A stretch of 64,000 bases of DNA from Dictyobacter alpinus. Its GTDB lineage: Bacteria; Chloroflexota; Ktedonobacteria; Ktedonobacterales; Ktedonobacteraceae. The position numbers and the translations under genes were made by a program. The DNA lies in contig NZ_BIFT01000001.1 of NCBI RefSeq assembly GCF_003967575.1, forward strand, positions 2,108,001 to 2,172,000, written 5' to 3'. The notes beneath the pieces are model-generated. The model had not been told where the DNA came from, did not search any database, and saw only the letters and a list, made by a program, of their open reading frames with translations. Shown here piece by piece: positions 1-9,039 of the stretch (position 1 is the stretch's first letter; each line of letters begins with the position of its first letter).

Positions 1-103
1 GCCGAACGCGGCCATCCCTTAAACGTCTTCCCAGGACCACCGCCAACGCTAATCATGAAAACAGAAACCTATCCCGGTAAAACCACCACCGACTGGCATT
101 TCA

Positions 104-255
104 AGTAACGGCAGGGCTCGCCCCTGCTCCTGTAACACGTACGACCAGGCACAATCCCGAGGCTGGATGTGCCTGGTCGTACGTGTTACAGACTGACCAC
201 GTGTCAGAGGGACATATCGTACGTGAACTGGAGCAGGGACAAGCCCTGCCATTAC
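104..255. repeat. Palindromic dispersed repeat, copy A
   Basis: About 152 bp bounded by inverted ends: GTAACGGCAGGGCTCGCCCC on the left, its near reverse complement on the right. A second inverted repeat is nested inside (131-153 against 168-190, 23 bp perfect). The same ends recur near 6176, 61616 and, on one side only, 11147. No reading frame resembles a protein. It looks like a small non-autonomous mobile element or structured repeat. The rest of the first 387 bases shows only the ribosome binding site of the next gene. Confidence 0.75.
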
Positions 256-387
256 CAGTCGTTATGGTTGAGTTTGTCGTGAATTCAAACATGTGTGTCG
301 CAACATAAGATTGTAAAAAGGCTATGTTGGATTGTAGAATTACAGTAAATGATTTGATACTAGTCGCAATTTCAAAGGAGAATAGTG

Positions 388-1410
388 ATGATTCGTGTTG
401 CTATGCTTAGTTTCTGGCATGTGCATGCCCGTGACTATACACGACAAGCGCTGGAACATCCTGATACACAGATTGTTGCCGCATGGGATGAGGAGCCTGA
501 CCGGGGCCGTAAACAGGCTGAGGCATTGGGTGTGCGCTTCTACGATAATTTAGCTGAGCTGCTGGCTCAAAAGGATATAGATGCGGTTGTCGTTGATACT
601 CCCACTACTATGCATCGGGATGTTATGATTGCGGCGGCCAGGGCGGGCAAGCATATTTTCACTGAGAAGGTTATCGCGACCACGCTGCATGAGTGTAATG
701 AAATTATTGCTGCAATTGAGCAGGCTGGCGTTAAGTTGACGGTCTCTCTACCACGCATCAATGCCGGTTATACTCAGGCGATTCGCGCGATTATGGAGCA
801 GCAGCAGCTTGGACAGGCCACACAGGCGCGTGTCCGACTTTCACATAACGGTGCCGTAGCGACCAGCGAGAATCCTCAGGGCTGGCTACCCGCTCACTTC
901 TTTAATGCGGAACAGTGTGGTGGCGGAGCCATGATCGATCTGGGCTGCCATCCAATGTACCTGACCCGCCTCTTCCTGGGTCTACCTGAGAGTGTCAGCG
1001 CCACTTATGGCTATGTCACTGGTCGCGAAGTTGAAGATAACGCGGTCGTGACCCTGCGTTATCCAAATGGCGCCATTGGCGTTGTTGAGGCCGGTTTTGT
1101 CAATCGTTTCTCACCATTCACCATTGAGGCCCATGGAACCGAGGGGAGCCTCTTCTTTGGTACACCGGAAGATACACTGTACATTCGCAGCACGCGCTCT
1201 GGTACACCCGGAGGCGACAAATGGCATCCAATCGAGTCGCTTCCTGAGGATCTACCCGGTGCCTTCCAGCAGTGGGTCGGCCATATTCAGCAGGGCACGA
1301 CCGCGACAGAGAATATTCAGACCGCCATTGAGCTCACGGCATTAATGGAAGCGGCCAACATCTCCGCACGTACCAATCAGGCGGTACAGCTGAGCTCGCT
1401 TAAACAATAA
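388..1410 (+). CDS. Gfo/Idh/MocA family oxidoreductase
   Basis: A 340-residue protein of the glucose-fructose oxidoreductase / inositol dehydrogenase family. These are cytoplasmic NAD(P)-dependent enzymes acting on sugars, inositols or sugar acids. The N-terminal Rossmann half starts directly (MIRVAMLSF), though the usual GxGxxG loop is replaced by SFWHVH. The family EKP motif appears as FTEKV near residue 92. The C-terminal half has the typical GGGAMIDLGCHP segment that carries substrate-binding residues. The GTG at 385 is also in frame, but the AAAGGAG at 374-380 is better spaced for the ATG at 388. It lies ahead of an AraC regulator and a second family member, probably one sugar-utilisation locus. 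The substrate cannot be told. Confidence 0.85.
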   Translation: MIRVAMLSFWHVHARDYTRQALEHPDTQIVAAWDEEPDRGRKQAEALGVRFYDNLAELLAQKDIDAVVVDTPTTMHRDVMIAAARAGKHIFTEKVIATTLHECNEIIAAIEQAGVKLTVSLPRINAGYTQAIRAIMEQQQLGQATQARVRLSHNGAVATSENPQGWLPAHFFNAEQCGGGAMIDLGCHPMYLTRLFLGLPESVSATYGYVTGREVEDNAVVTLRYPNGAIGVVEAGFVNRFSPFTIEAHGTEGSLFFGTPEDTLYIRSTRSGTPGGDKWHPIESLPEDLPGAFQQWVGHIQQGTTATENIQTAIELTALMEAANISARTNQAVQLSSLKQ

Positions 1411-1503
1411 CAGCCGGGCAGATTTTTTTACTTACCTATGTCTGTATGTAGAAATATCATTGGCTGTATTGCATAGTAAGGCTGGAAAGTACAGAGGAGC
1501 CAT

Positions 1504-2550
1504 GTGGTGAATGTAGCAAAAGGTTTGAGTCGATCCCGTTACCACGCCTCTAAAAAAACAATGGGACCATCACAATTTCAATTGATGCAGGCGGATCCCC
1601 AGGCGCTTGATCGCCTGGATATCCGCTTCCGCTGGGGCCATTATGGCATTCAGGTGTTGCGCTGTCATCTGGCAACGCTATCAGCCGGACACGTTATCCA
1701 GGCGCACAAGCATCGGGACTACGAGTTTCATTTTATTCCCAGTGGTACCGGCTCGGTAATACTGGAGGATGGCAGCTATCCTGTGCATGCTGGCATGTTC
1801 TATCTGACCGGTCCACAGGTTATCCACCAGCAAGAGGCGGATGTGAATGAGCAGTTGGACGAGCTCTGTCTACATATTGATATCGTCAAATTGGCTGAGC
1901 AAGCGGCTGGCACGGAACATGAGGTGCAGTGGGGAGAGTCCTGGGAGGTTGGTGAGGCCGACGAATGTATCCGCCAACTGGATACGATGCTGGCCCATCC
2001 AACGGTGGATCAATATGATGCGATGAGCTGGTTTTTGACCGCTTATCGCGCCTGGCATGATCGCGAACTGGGAGCCTTTTCCACTATCCGGCAGGCATTG
2101 ATCCAGATTATGTTGCGAGCTGCACGCGCACACCATGTCACTCAGATCAATACGGCGCTACCTTCACGCGACATGAACGCCTATCGTTATGGATTAGCAA
2201 CCCAGTATATTCGCGATAACTATGCCCATCCCTTGACCCTGGAAGAGGTGGCCGAGGAGCTGCATATTTGTGGTCGTCAGCTCCAGAGGATATTGGATGA
2301 GCAGGCGCAGGAAACCTTTAGTGGCTATCTGGAACGCTATCGCTTAACCCAGGTTTGTATGGCTCTAACCCATGCGGATCAAACGATTGAGCAGCTCGCG
2401 GTCCAACATGGCTTTTCCAGCGGCAGTTATCTGCATTATGTCTTCAAGAAGCGCATGGGCATCACGCCCTTGCAGTATCGTGAACAGCAGCGCATTCATA
2501 AATTCAACGACAGTAGTAACGTAGCAACGAAAGCTACGCCAACCGTTTAA
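1504..2550 (+). CDS. AraC family transcriptional regulator with cupin domain
   Basis: A 348-residue regulator. The N-terminal part has a cupin-like sensor fold (HVIQAHKHRDYEFHFIP, then a PVHAGMFYLTGPQVIH stretch at about 100-120). The last 100 residues hold the double helix-turn-helix of AraC/XylS proteins, ending in the family signature GFSSGSYLHYVFKKRMGITP. The start is one of two adjacent GTG codons (1504 or 1507) after GAGGAG at 1494-1499; an ATG at 1561 would be a later alternative. It sits between two Gfo/Idh/MocA genes and ends 21 bp before the next one. It therefore probably activates this cluster in response to a sugar, which is an inference from position. Confidence 0.88.
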   Translation: MVNVAKGLSRSRYHASKKTMGPSQFQLMQADPQALDRLDIRFRWGHYGIQVLRCHLATLSAGHVIQAHKHRDYEFHFIPSGTGSVILEDGSYPVHAGMFYLTGPQVIHQQEADVNEQLDELCLHIDIVKLAEQAAGTEHEVQWGESWEVGEADECIRQLDTMLAHPTVDQYDAMSWFLTAYRAWHDRELGAFSTIRQALIQIMLRAARAHHVTQINTALPSRDMNAYRYGLATQYIRDNYAHPLTLEEVAEELHICGRQLQRILDEQAQETFSGYLERYRLTQVCMALTHADQTIEQLAVQHGFSSGSYLHYVFKKRMGITPLQYREQQRIHKFNDSSNVATKATPTV

Positions 2551-2571
2551 CGACTCAAGGAGGAACATAGC

Positions 2572-3573
2572 ATGACTATTAAGATTGGTTTAATCGGCGC
2601 CGGAGGCATTACTGCACCCCACATTAGAGGCTATCTGCGTATTCCAGAACAGGCCAAAGTTACTGCTGTCAGCGATGTCGTTGCAGCCAATGCTGAGAAA
2701 CGTGCCAGCGAAGTCGGTGGCGCGGAAATCTATGGTGACTATAACGAGATGCTCGCGAAGGCCGATATTGATGCCGTCGATATCTGTCTCCCCCACCATC
2801 TCCATAAAGATGCCATCGTAGCGGCCGCCAGAGCCAAAAAGCATATTTTATGTGAGAAGCCACTCTGTCTGACCATCGCCGAGGCAGAAGAAGTCCAGAA
2901 AGCTGTCAGCGAGAACGGTATTACCCTGATGTGTGCCCATAATCAGTTAACCATGCCACCGGTCGCCAAAGTCAAACAGATGATCCAGGACGGCACCTTT
3001 GGCAAAGTCTACGAGGTACGCACCACCGATAGCTTCCTCAACAACTTTGATCCCAAGAGCATCGGCTGGCGTGGTAATCGTGCCATGATCGGTGGTGGTG
3101 AGCTGATCGATACCGGTTATCATCCAACCTACCTGCTCCTCTATCTTGCCAGTAGCGAGCCAGTTGAAGTTACCGCCATGCTCAGCAAGCACCGCCTGGA
3201 ATTCATGGACGGAGAAGATTCCGCCCAGGTACTGGTCCGTTTCGCCGATGGTGGTGTTGGCAACATCGTCACCAGCTGGGCCTACGAGGCAGCCTCGATC
3301 ACAGAGAAATTCTCGATCGTAGCGGAAAAAGGCTATGCCTACAGCAATGGCAAGGACCTCTCCTATAAAATACGTGGTAGCGAAGAGCAGAAGATTACCT
3401 TCGAAGGCGTCGACACGTTCGCCGAAGAGATCAAAGACTTCGTCACCTGTCTGCAAGAAGGCCGCCGTCCAGTCAACACCGAGGTCGAAGGCATCAACGT
3501 CCTCAAAGTAATCCTCGGCGCCTACAAATCCGTCGAAGACAAACGCACCATCACACTATCCGAACTCAAATAA
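2572..3573 (+). CDS. Gfo/Idh/MocA family oxidoreductase
   Basis: A 333-residue NAD(P)-dependent oxidoreductase with a classical Rossmann start (IGLIGAGGITAPHIRGY) and the family LCEKPLCLT motif near residue 95, whose lysine is catalytic in characterised members. The C-terminal half carries GGGELIDTGYHP, the region holding the conserved substrate-binding histidine. The ATG follows AAGGAGG at a normal distance. It is 21 bp downstream of the AraC gene and followed by a strong hairpin, so it is the last gene of the unit. It is clearly diverged from the paralogue at 388-1410 and may act on a different step of the same sugar pathway. Confidence 0.9.
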   Translation: MTIKIGLIGAGGITAPHIRGYLRIPEQAKVTAVSDVVAANAEKRASEVGGAEIYGDYNEMLAKADIDAVDICLPHHLHKDAIVAAARAKKHILCEKPLCLTIAEAEEVQKAVSENGITLMCAHNQLTMPPVAKVKQMIQDGTFGKVYEVRTTDSFLNNFDPKSIGWRGNRAMIGGGELIDTGYHPTYLLLYLASSEPVEVTAMLSKHRLEFMDGEDSAQVLVRFADGGVGNIVTSWAYEAASITEKFSIVAEKGYAYSNGKDLSYKIRGSEEQKITFEGVDTFAEEIKDFVTCLQEGRRPVNTEVEGINVLKVILGAYKSVEDKRTITLSELK

Positions 3574-3586
3574 AGCTGGTTTTATA

Positions 3587-3628
3587 CGAATTAAAGCTGC
3601 ATATTAGCAAATATGCAGCTTTAATTCG
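3587..3628. terminator. Hairpin after the sugar oxidoreductase gene
   Basis: A perfect 19-bp stem (3587-3605 with 3610-3628) and a 4-base loop, 13 bp after the stop codon of the oxidoreductase gene. It has the position of a transcription terminator, although no long T-run follows immediately. Confidence 0.6.
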
Positions 3629-3685
3629 TCATTATTATATAATACTTTTCTCTTTTATGAGTATCGCACCAAGGTGCTTCTCTCT

Positions 3686-3750
3686 TTTTTATATTATAAT
3701 GCTGCCAAAAATGTGCTTTGCACATTTTTGGCAGCATTATAATATAAAAA
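3686..3750. repeat. 31-bp perfect palindrome, T-left/A-right
   Basis: Arms 3686-3716 and 3720-3750 are perfect complements around a 3-base loop. The left arm opens with T5 and the right arm closes with A5, so a transcript of either strand begins the stem with U and ends it with A. This is the reverse of an intrinsic terminator. It lies between convergent genes, between two other hairpins. Confidence 0.85.
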
Positions 3751-3815
3751 TTGTTGTTTCCCGTCAGGGAAACGAGTGCGGCAATGCAACATAAGCGCAA
3801 TAGACATAGAACACT

Positions 3816-3870
3816 ATCAGAGATCAAGAAGGCGATCCATGGCAAGTGGATCGCCTTCCTGATCTCTGAT
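3816..3870. terminator. Long hairpin at the end of the response-regulator gene
   Basis: A 24-bp stem with one mismatch (3816-3839 with 3847-3870) and a 7-base loop, ending 2 bases before the stop codon of the minus-strand response regulator. It probably ends or protects that transcript. Confidence 0.6.
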
Positions 3871-3871
3871 C

Positions 3872-4534
3872 TTACTCTTCTTTACGGCGGACGATGCCGT
3901 GTTCCCAGGCATAGACTGCGGCCTGGGTGCGATCCACAGAATGCAATTTCCCCAGGATATTACTGACATGACCTTTCACGGTCTTCTCACTGATCACCAG
4001 TCGCTCGGCGATCTCGGCATTACTATGGCCGGCTGCGATCAAGCGCAACACATCTAGCTCACGTTCGCTTAAGTCTGCACCCAGGCTACGGGCCTCTTTC
4101 TTCACACCCTGGATCTCCTGGACGACACGCGCCGCGACCCGTGGATGCAAGACAGATTCTTCACGGGCCGCCTTACGAATGGTATCAGCTAGCTCGTCGG
4201 GACCGACATCCTTCAGGACATACGAGAGGGCTCCTGCTCGTAATGCGGGAAATATATATTCATCATCATGAAATGAGGTCAGGATAATAACTTTGGACTG
4301 TGGGCTGGCCTGGCGAATGCGGCGGGTGGCCTCGATGCCGTTCATACCTGGCATGATCATATCCATCAGGACAATGGAGGGCTGCAACTGCGTTGCCAGT
4401 TGGATGGCTTGCTCACCGTTATCCGCTTCTCCCAGGACCAGGATGTCTGGTTGTAACTCTAGAAATGTGCGTACCCCTTGTCGCACTAGCTTATGATCAT
4501 CGACTAACATTACGGTGATCGCCGCTTCTTGCAT
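3872..4534 (-). CDS. NarL/LuxR-type response regulator
   Basis: A 220-residue two-component response regulator. The receiver domain (about 1-125) has the acidic pair in MLVDDHKLVRQG, the phosphoacceptor aspartate in VLMDMIMPGMNG and the TSFHDDEY switch region. The C-terminal LuxR helix-turn-helix (about 155-215) shows LSERELDVLRLIAAG and ISEKTVKGHVSNIL. The gene begins 17 bp after the stop of a cognate histidine kinase, so the two are co-transcribed. The pair resembles the LiaSR/DegSU/NarXL class. The target genes are unknown; the divergent ABC exporter operon beyond the repeat at 6176 is one candidate. Confidence 0.93.
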   Translation of the reverse strand: MQEAAITVMLVDDHKLVRQGVRTFLELQPDILVLGEADNGEQAIQLATQLQPSIVLMDMIMPGMNGIEATRRIRQASPQSKVIILTSFHDDEYIFPALRAGALSYVLKDVGPDELADTIRKAAREESVLHPRVAARVVQEIQGVKKEARSLGADLSERELDVLRLIAAGHSNAEIAERLVISEKTVKGHVSNILGKLHSVDRTQAAVYAWEHGIVRRKEE

Positions 4535-4551
4535 CGTTTACGTCCTTTCTT

Positions 4552-6003
4552 CTACTCGCCTGCATTTACAGGTACAGAACGATTGCGACAGTACACCTGT
4601 ACCCGTGTACCCTCCTCAAGCGTACTCTCAATCTCGATCTGGCCGTCTAATGCCTGGATCCGCTCTTGCATAGAGAGCAGGCCCACACCGCGCTTCTCCA
4701 GCTTATCCTGTTGGAAGCCTTTCCCATTATCAGCGATCAGTAGCGTCACTTGCTCATCCTGACAATGCAACTGAACCTGCACATGAGAGGCATTGCTATG
4801 GCGGGCCACATTTGAGAGGGCCTCCTGCGCGATACGAAATAACGCATCTTCCAGCTCAGCCGAGACGGCACAGCTGTCATCAATCTGGATATCGGTAGCG
4901 ATCCACGTCTGGTCCCGCCACTGCTGCACATACGCCTGTAGCGCCTGTCCCAGCTGCTTACCCTCTAGCGCAATTGGACGCAGCTCACGAATCAAAGAGG
5001 TCAACTCTTTCTGTACATCCCGTACCAGTTGCTCCATATCATTTAAGCGCTGACCGGCGGCGGCCACATCCCGGCCCAGCAGTATGCGGATAACGCCAAC
5101 TTGCATGGCCAGTACAAATACCTGCTGCTTCACACTATCGTGCAGATCGCGCGCCAACCTGTTACGCTCCTCTAAGGTCGCCAGTTGCTGACGCGTGCTG
5201 AGCAATTGCTGCAACTGTTCCGCCATACGATTAAGCTGCCGCATCAGTTGTCCCAACTCGTCCTCAGAAGCATCTTTAGCCCGTAGCGTGAAATCTCCAC
5301 GACTCCAGGCATCTACCACGACCGAGAGCCGCTGGAAACGACGGGTAAAGCTACGGGCCATCAGATAGCCGGCAATCATGCCTGTAATGGCGGCCAGCAA
5401 CATAATCACCACCAGATTGAGGATCAGCAGCGGCAAGAGATTGCCCAGATTCGCTGAAAAGCCCGCATTCGCCAGTTGATCGGAGCGCAAGATCAGCGCC
5501 CCTTTGATCTGTGCACCATCCTTCACGGGAGCCATAATCAGTGTCACCTGATCCGCATCCTGCCGGGACCAGACCGAGCTCGCCTGTGGCTTTCCATTCA
5601 AAAGATCCTGAAGATGCTGGCGCTCCTCAGTAGAGAGCAGGGCGGCCAGTTGAGGATGGGCATTACCTCCCTGCGCGACCAGAATTGTTCCCCGGCGATC
5701 AACTACAGCCATAAAGCTATGGGGGGATTGCACATAGGCTGTATTCACCTGATTATTAGAGATCTTGAGCCAGCTGCTCAGTTCCGCACGATCCGGACGA
5801 TCATTCACAAAAAAGGGGCTGGCCTGAGTAGCCAGGCTCTGCAGATTGTTTTCCCATATGTGGGTCGGAAACACAAAAAAATAGCCAAGGACGAGCAGGA
5901 CCGTGAGCAATTCAATCAGAAAAACGGTAATCACCGTCGTCAGCAGCGCCGACAGGGTCAATTTCCATTGTAAGCGCTGCCGCAATCGCCTCAACAATGC
6001 CAT
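4552..6003 (-). CDS. Membrane sensor histidine kinase (HisKA_3, NarX/LiaS type)
   Basis: A 483-residue kinase. It has an N-terminal membrane helix (about 15-43), an extracytoplasmic loop of about 150 residues, a second helix (LLPLLILNLVVIMLLAA), a HAMP linker, then a HisKA_3 dimerisation domain with the phospho-accepting histidine in RDLHDSVKQQ. The ATPase domain shows the N-box QEALSNVARHS and the IADNGKGF glycine box. The frame is open upstream to 6108, but those residues are not membrane-protein-like; the ATG at 6003 has GGAG ten bases before it. It pairs with the response regulator just downstream. The signal it senses cannot be read from the loop. Confidence 0.9.
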   Translation of the reverse strand: MALLRRLRQRLQWKLTLSALLTTVITVFLIELLTVLLVLGYFFVFPTHIWENNLQSLATQASPFFVNDRPDRAELSSWLKISNNQVNTAYVQSPHSFMAVVDRRGTILVAQGGNAHPQLAALLSTEERQHLQDLLNGKPQASSVWSRQDADQVTLIMAPVKDGAQIKGALILRSDQLANAGFSANLGNLLPLLILNLVVIMLLAAITGMIAGYLMARSFTRRFQRLSVVVDAWSRGDFTLRAKDASEDELGQLMRQLNRMAEQLQQLLSTRQQLATLEERNRLARDLHDSVKQQVFVLAMQVGVIRILLGRDVAAAGQRLNDMEQLVRDVQKELTSLIRELRPIALEGKQLGQALQAYVQQWRDQTWIATDIQIDDSCAVSAELEDALFRIAQEALSNVARHSNASHVQVQLHCQDEQVTLLIADNGKGFQQDKLEKRGVGLLSMQERIQALDGQIEIESTLEEGTRVQVYCRNRSVPVNAGE

Positions 6004-6175
6004 AAATAGACGGCTCCAATGCACAAGCTTGTTATCGCAGCAAATAAGCGATAAATCCAAGTATAACACATCATTATGGCTCTGATAGGTCCCGAGTCGT
6101 ATCAACAAGACACGCCTGAAGACGCATCACAAAAACAGCATTTCCTCTTATGCTTTAGACAGATCAAGCGCCAAA

Positions 6176-6325
6176 GTAGCGGCAGGGCTTGCCCCTGCTA
6201 CCACTTCACGTATAATATGCCTCTCAAACACGTATTCCTGAGGCTGGCAGATCCGAGTGTGTCGAGCCTCTTACGCGTTCGTGGTCGTACGTGGTACTGG
6301 GCGCAGGGACGAGCCCTGCCGCTAC
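6176..6325. repeat. Palindromic dispersed repeat, copy B
   Basis: About 150 bp with inverted ends (GTAGCGGCAGGGCTTGCCCC on the left, CGAGCCCTGCCGCTAC on the right), closely related to copies A and D. It occupies most of the space between the kinase gene and the ABC exporter operon, which are divergent. Confidence 0.75.
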
Positions 6326-6403
6326 GTTACGCTGGGAGATCTGGTCTTTTGCTGTTCTTGTTGTCACCATGGTTTGAGCATTTAAAGCATAAAGGAAAAT
6401 AGT

Positions 6404-7117
6404 ATGGATACACAGTTGTTACGCTATGAGCTACGCCTGCTGGGTTTGAAGGTGATCGTCCCTCCCCTACTGGTCGTGCTGCTGTTCGCGTTGCTGGGCT
6501 TCTTCTTACACCTGCTGGGAGTGGATGTATCGCATGCTCTGGTCTCCTGTCAGGAGATGTTTTTGCCGCTGGCCGTGGGCGCTATTGTGGCGGCGACCAG
6601 TCTCTATGATCCAGCGTTAGAGCTTCAGATGGCGCTCCCGACCAAATATCAACGCACAGTGTTGCGCCGCTTTGCGCTGGTTACTATCTGGGCTTGCTGT
6701 ATCGGTTTCTTGACCAATAGCATCATGTTTCTCTTCCATCTTGGCTATCAGCCCGCACAGCTACAGCCCTTGCCGCTACTCGTGCAATGGTTGCTGGGCC
6801 AACTCATCTGGCTTGCTCCGCTGCTCTGGTTTATGAGTGTGGGGCTCTGCATTACCCTGCTAACGCACAGTATCGCCGCCAGCGGTGCCATCCTGGGAGG
6901 ACTATGGATCCTGGAGGCGCTATTCATCAAGAATCTACTGCCCACCAGTCCCTGGCTGCAACCATTGGTGCTCTTTCCTACGACATTGCTACCTGAAGCC
7001 TCATTCTGGCTCAGTAATCGCCTGGAGTTGCTGGTCATGGCCATCGTACTGCTACCGATCAACTGGCTACTCTTACGCAACACGGAAAGTTTATTGAAAA
7101 GTGCGAGTGCCGAATAA
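6404..7117 (+). CDS. ABC exporter membrane subunit (first)
   Basis: A 237-residue, strongly hydrophobic protein with about six membrane helices (for example LLVVLLFALLGFFLHLLG and WILEALFIKNLL). It has no signal for any enzymatic domain. It overlaps no neighbour; the next gene, another membrane protein, starts 28 bp downstream, and the ATPase follows. The unit is a typical ABC-2-type exporter with two short permease subunits. What it moves is not visible. ABC-2 permeases vary greatly in sequence, so the assignment rests on topology and on the ATPase gene. Confidence 0.7.
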   Translation: MDTQLLRYELRLLGLKVIVPPLLVVLLFALLGFFLHLLGVDVSHALVSCQEMFLPLAVGAIVAATSLYDPALELQMALPTKYQRTVLRRFALVTIWACCIGFLTNSIMFLFHLGYQPAQLQPLPLLVQWLLGQLIWLAPLLWFMSVGLCITLLTHSIAASGAILGGLWILEALFIKNLLPTSPWLQPLVLFPTTLLPEASFWLSNRLELLVMAIVLLPINWLLLRNTESLLKSASAE

Positions 7118-7145
7118 GGCCAGATGGGGAAAGGAAATACGACCA

Positions 7146-7928
7146 ATGTATAAGCTGGCAACCTTCTATGGAGCCTGGAAATACGAGTTTCTGATGCAGG
7201 CACGCCGTCCATGGCTCTGGATCACTATGGGACTGATCGAGTTGATCATGCTGGGCTTTATGTTCCGTACACCGGGAGTACTTGATGTGGTGCTACACCT
7301 GAAGAATGCGCCGCTACTGGTTACGACTGTCTATTGGACCAATCTTGTTAATTATCTATTACCGGTGGCCGTGGCTATCCTGATCGCCGATCGCCTGCCG
7401 CGCGATAAACGTATCCATGTCCAGGAGATCCTGACCACGCTACCGGGTTCGGCGGGTGCCAGGTTGTTTGGTAAGTACCTTGGCAACACCTGTGCCACCA
7501 TGCTCCCGATCATACTCTTCTACCTGCTTGGTATCCTGGTCATCTTTATACAAACACTGAATGCGCAGGTCTTCCTGCTAGCCATCACGACCTTTGTCAC
7601 CATCATCCTACCCGGCATGCTCTTTGTCGGAGCCGTAGCCACGGCCATACCAGCACTGATCTGGGCGCCCGTCTTCCAATTCCTGTTTGTCGGCTACTGG
7701 TTCTGGGGCAATCTCTACAAGCCCAGAGGCATCCCAACGATCAGCGACACCATCCTGACACCAGCCGGTGGTTACAGTAGCCGTGGCTTCTTTGGCCTCA
7801 CAGTCTTTCCCGTAGACCACGCCAGCGCCATCGACGGACTGCTCAGCATCCTTGTCCTGTTAGGGCTCTCAATCCTGTTGATCCTGGCATTAAACAGCTA
7901 CCAGCAGTGGCAGAAGGCCCGCCAATAG
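7146..7928 (+). CDS. ABC exporter membrane subunit (second)
   Basis: A 260-residue membrane protein with about six helices. It begins with a short cytoplasmic segment (MYKLATFYGAWKYEFLMQ) typical of ABC-2 permeases, where an amphipathic helix lies before the first span. The frame is open from 7101, inside the previous gene, but the ATG at 7146 has GGGAAAGGA upstream and gives the natural N terminus. It is followed 124 bp later by the ATPase. Probably pairs with the preceding subunit to form the transmembrane pore. Confidence 0.75.
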   Translation: MYKLATFYGAWKYEFLMQARRPWLWITMGLIELIMLGFMFRTPGVLDVVLHLKNAPLLVTTVYWTNLVNYLLPVAVAILIADRLPRDKRIHVQEILTTLPGSAGARLFGKYLGNTCATMLPIILFYLLGILVIFIQTLNAQVFLLAITTFVTIILPGMLFVGAVATAIPALIWAPVFQFLFVGYWFWGNLYKPRGIPTISDTILTPAGGYSSRGFFGLTVFPVDHASAIDGLLSILVLLGLSILLILALNSYQQWQKARQ

Positions 7929-8052
7929 CGAAAGCGACAGGACTCCAGACCTACCAGAAAAACAGGCCTCTGGCCGCATCCATTTAGCAGCTCTAACCAT
8001 TATCCTATAGATATGAAATCATCCAGCTTTTTCTGAAAGGATTCTTACTATT

Positions 8053-8931
8053 ATGCAGATCCAGATTGAAAACCTCAATAAAGTCTATCATGGTAATGTA
8101 CACGCCTTAAATAATCTTTCTCTGGAGATTCCCAATGGTATGTTTGGCCTGCTTGGTCCCAATGGAGCTGGTAAGACGACATTTATGCGTATCCTGGCAG
8201 GCATCTTACAGCCGACCGATGGGAAAATTATGGTTGGCGAATATGATGCCAGCAGCGAGCGCGGACGTCAGGCTGTCCAGAATATTCTGGGTTACTTACC
8301 CCAGGAACTGGGTGTCTATCCCGATCTGAGTGCGCGTGAATTTCTGGATTATATCGCTTTACTCAAAGGTCTGAGTGAGCGCAAGATACGTCAACAACGG
8401 GTCGAGGAATTACTTGAAATGGTGGCCTTAACGCATGTTGCCAACCGCAAATTAAAGACCTATTCGGGAGGTATGAAGCGCCGTGCCGGTATCGCTCAGG
8501 CCCTGCTCAACAATCCAAAGTTCCTGATCGTCGATGAGCCAACCGCCGGACTGGATCCCGAGGAGCGTATCCGCTTCCGCAATCTGCTCTCAGATCTGGC
8601 TGGCGAGCGCACCGTCCTGCTCTCAACCCATATCGTTGAAGATATCGCTCAGACCTGCCGCAATATCGCCATGATGAAGGCTGGTCAGGTCATTTTCCAG
8701 GGCACCATCACCGAGATGCTACAACAGACCCAGGGCTCTGTCTGGAATATTGCTACCAACGGCTCACGGCCTGAGGGCGACTTTAGCATCGTCTCAACTA
8801 TCCATATGCAAAATAGTAGCCAGTATCGTATCGTGGGTACGCCCGCAGCCAATCACCGCGCCACACCAGCCGAGCCAGGACTGGAAGATGGCTATGTCTG
8901 GTTCATGCAGAAAACGGCACAGCATGCATAG
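8053..8931 (+). CDS. ABC transporter ATP-binding protein
   Basis: A 292-residue nucleotide-binding subunit. It has Walker A GPNGAGKTT (35-43), the Q-loop region LGYLPQELGVYPDLS, the signature YSGGMKRR, Walker B LIVDEPTAGLDP and the switch histidine in LLSTHIVEDI. This is the arrangement of ABC-2-type exporter ATPases (drug, lantibiotic or polysaccharide export). The last 60 residues, after the switch, form a small extra domain as in bacitracin-type exporters. It is the third gene of the unit with two permeases; an XRE-type membrane regulator follows on the same strand. Confidence 0.93.
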   Translation: MQIQIENLNKVYHGNVHALNNLSLEIPNGMFGLLGPNGAGKTTFMRILAGILQPTDGKIMVGEYDASSERGRQAVQNILGYLPQELGVYPDLSAREFLDYIALLKGLSERKIRQQRVEELLEMVALTHVANRKLKTYSGGMKRRAGIAQALLNNPKFLIVDEPTAGLDPEERIRFRNLLSDLAGERTVLLSTHIVEDIAQTCRNIAMMKAGQVIFQGTITEMLQQTQGSVWNIATNGSRPEGDFSIVSTIHMQNSSQYRIVGTPAANHRATPAEPGLEDGYVWFMQKTAQHA

Positions 8932-8935
8932 AAAT

Positions 8936-9000
8936 TCCTGCTCAAAACAGTTATACTTAAATATGATGAGGATCATGCATTATATTTGTTTTGAGCAGGA
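8936..9000. repeat. Inverted repeat between the ABC ATPase and the XRE gene
   Basis: 14-bp perfect arms at 8936-8949 and 8987-9000, TCCTGCTCAAAACA and its complement, with 37 bases between. There is no T-run. It could be a weak terminator or an operator for the HTH gene that starts 40 bp later. Confidence 0.5.
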
Positions 9001-9039
9001 CATAGAAAGCTCGCTTATCAGGCAAAGCAGGTGTGCAGG

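Noticed and set aside
2947..3456. 169-residue minus-strand frame inside the oxidoreductase gene
   Set aside because: Mirror of a conserved coding frame; no ribosome binding site and no family.
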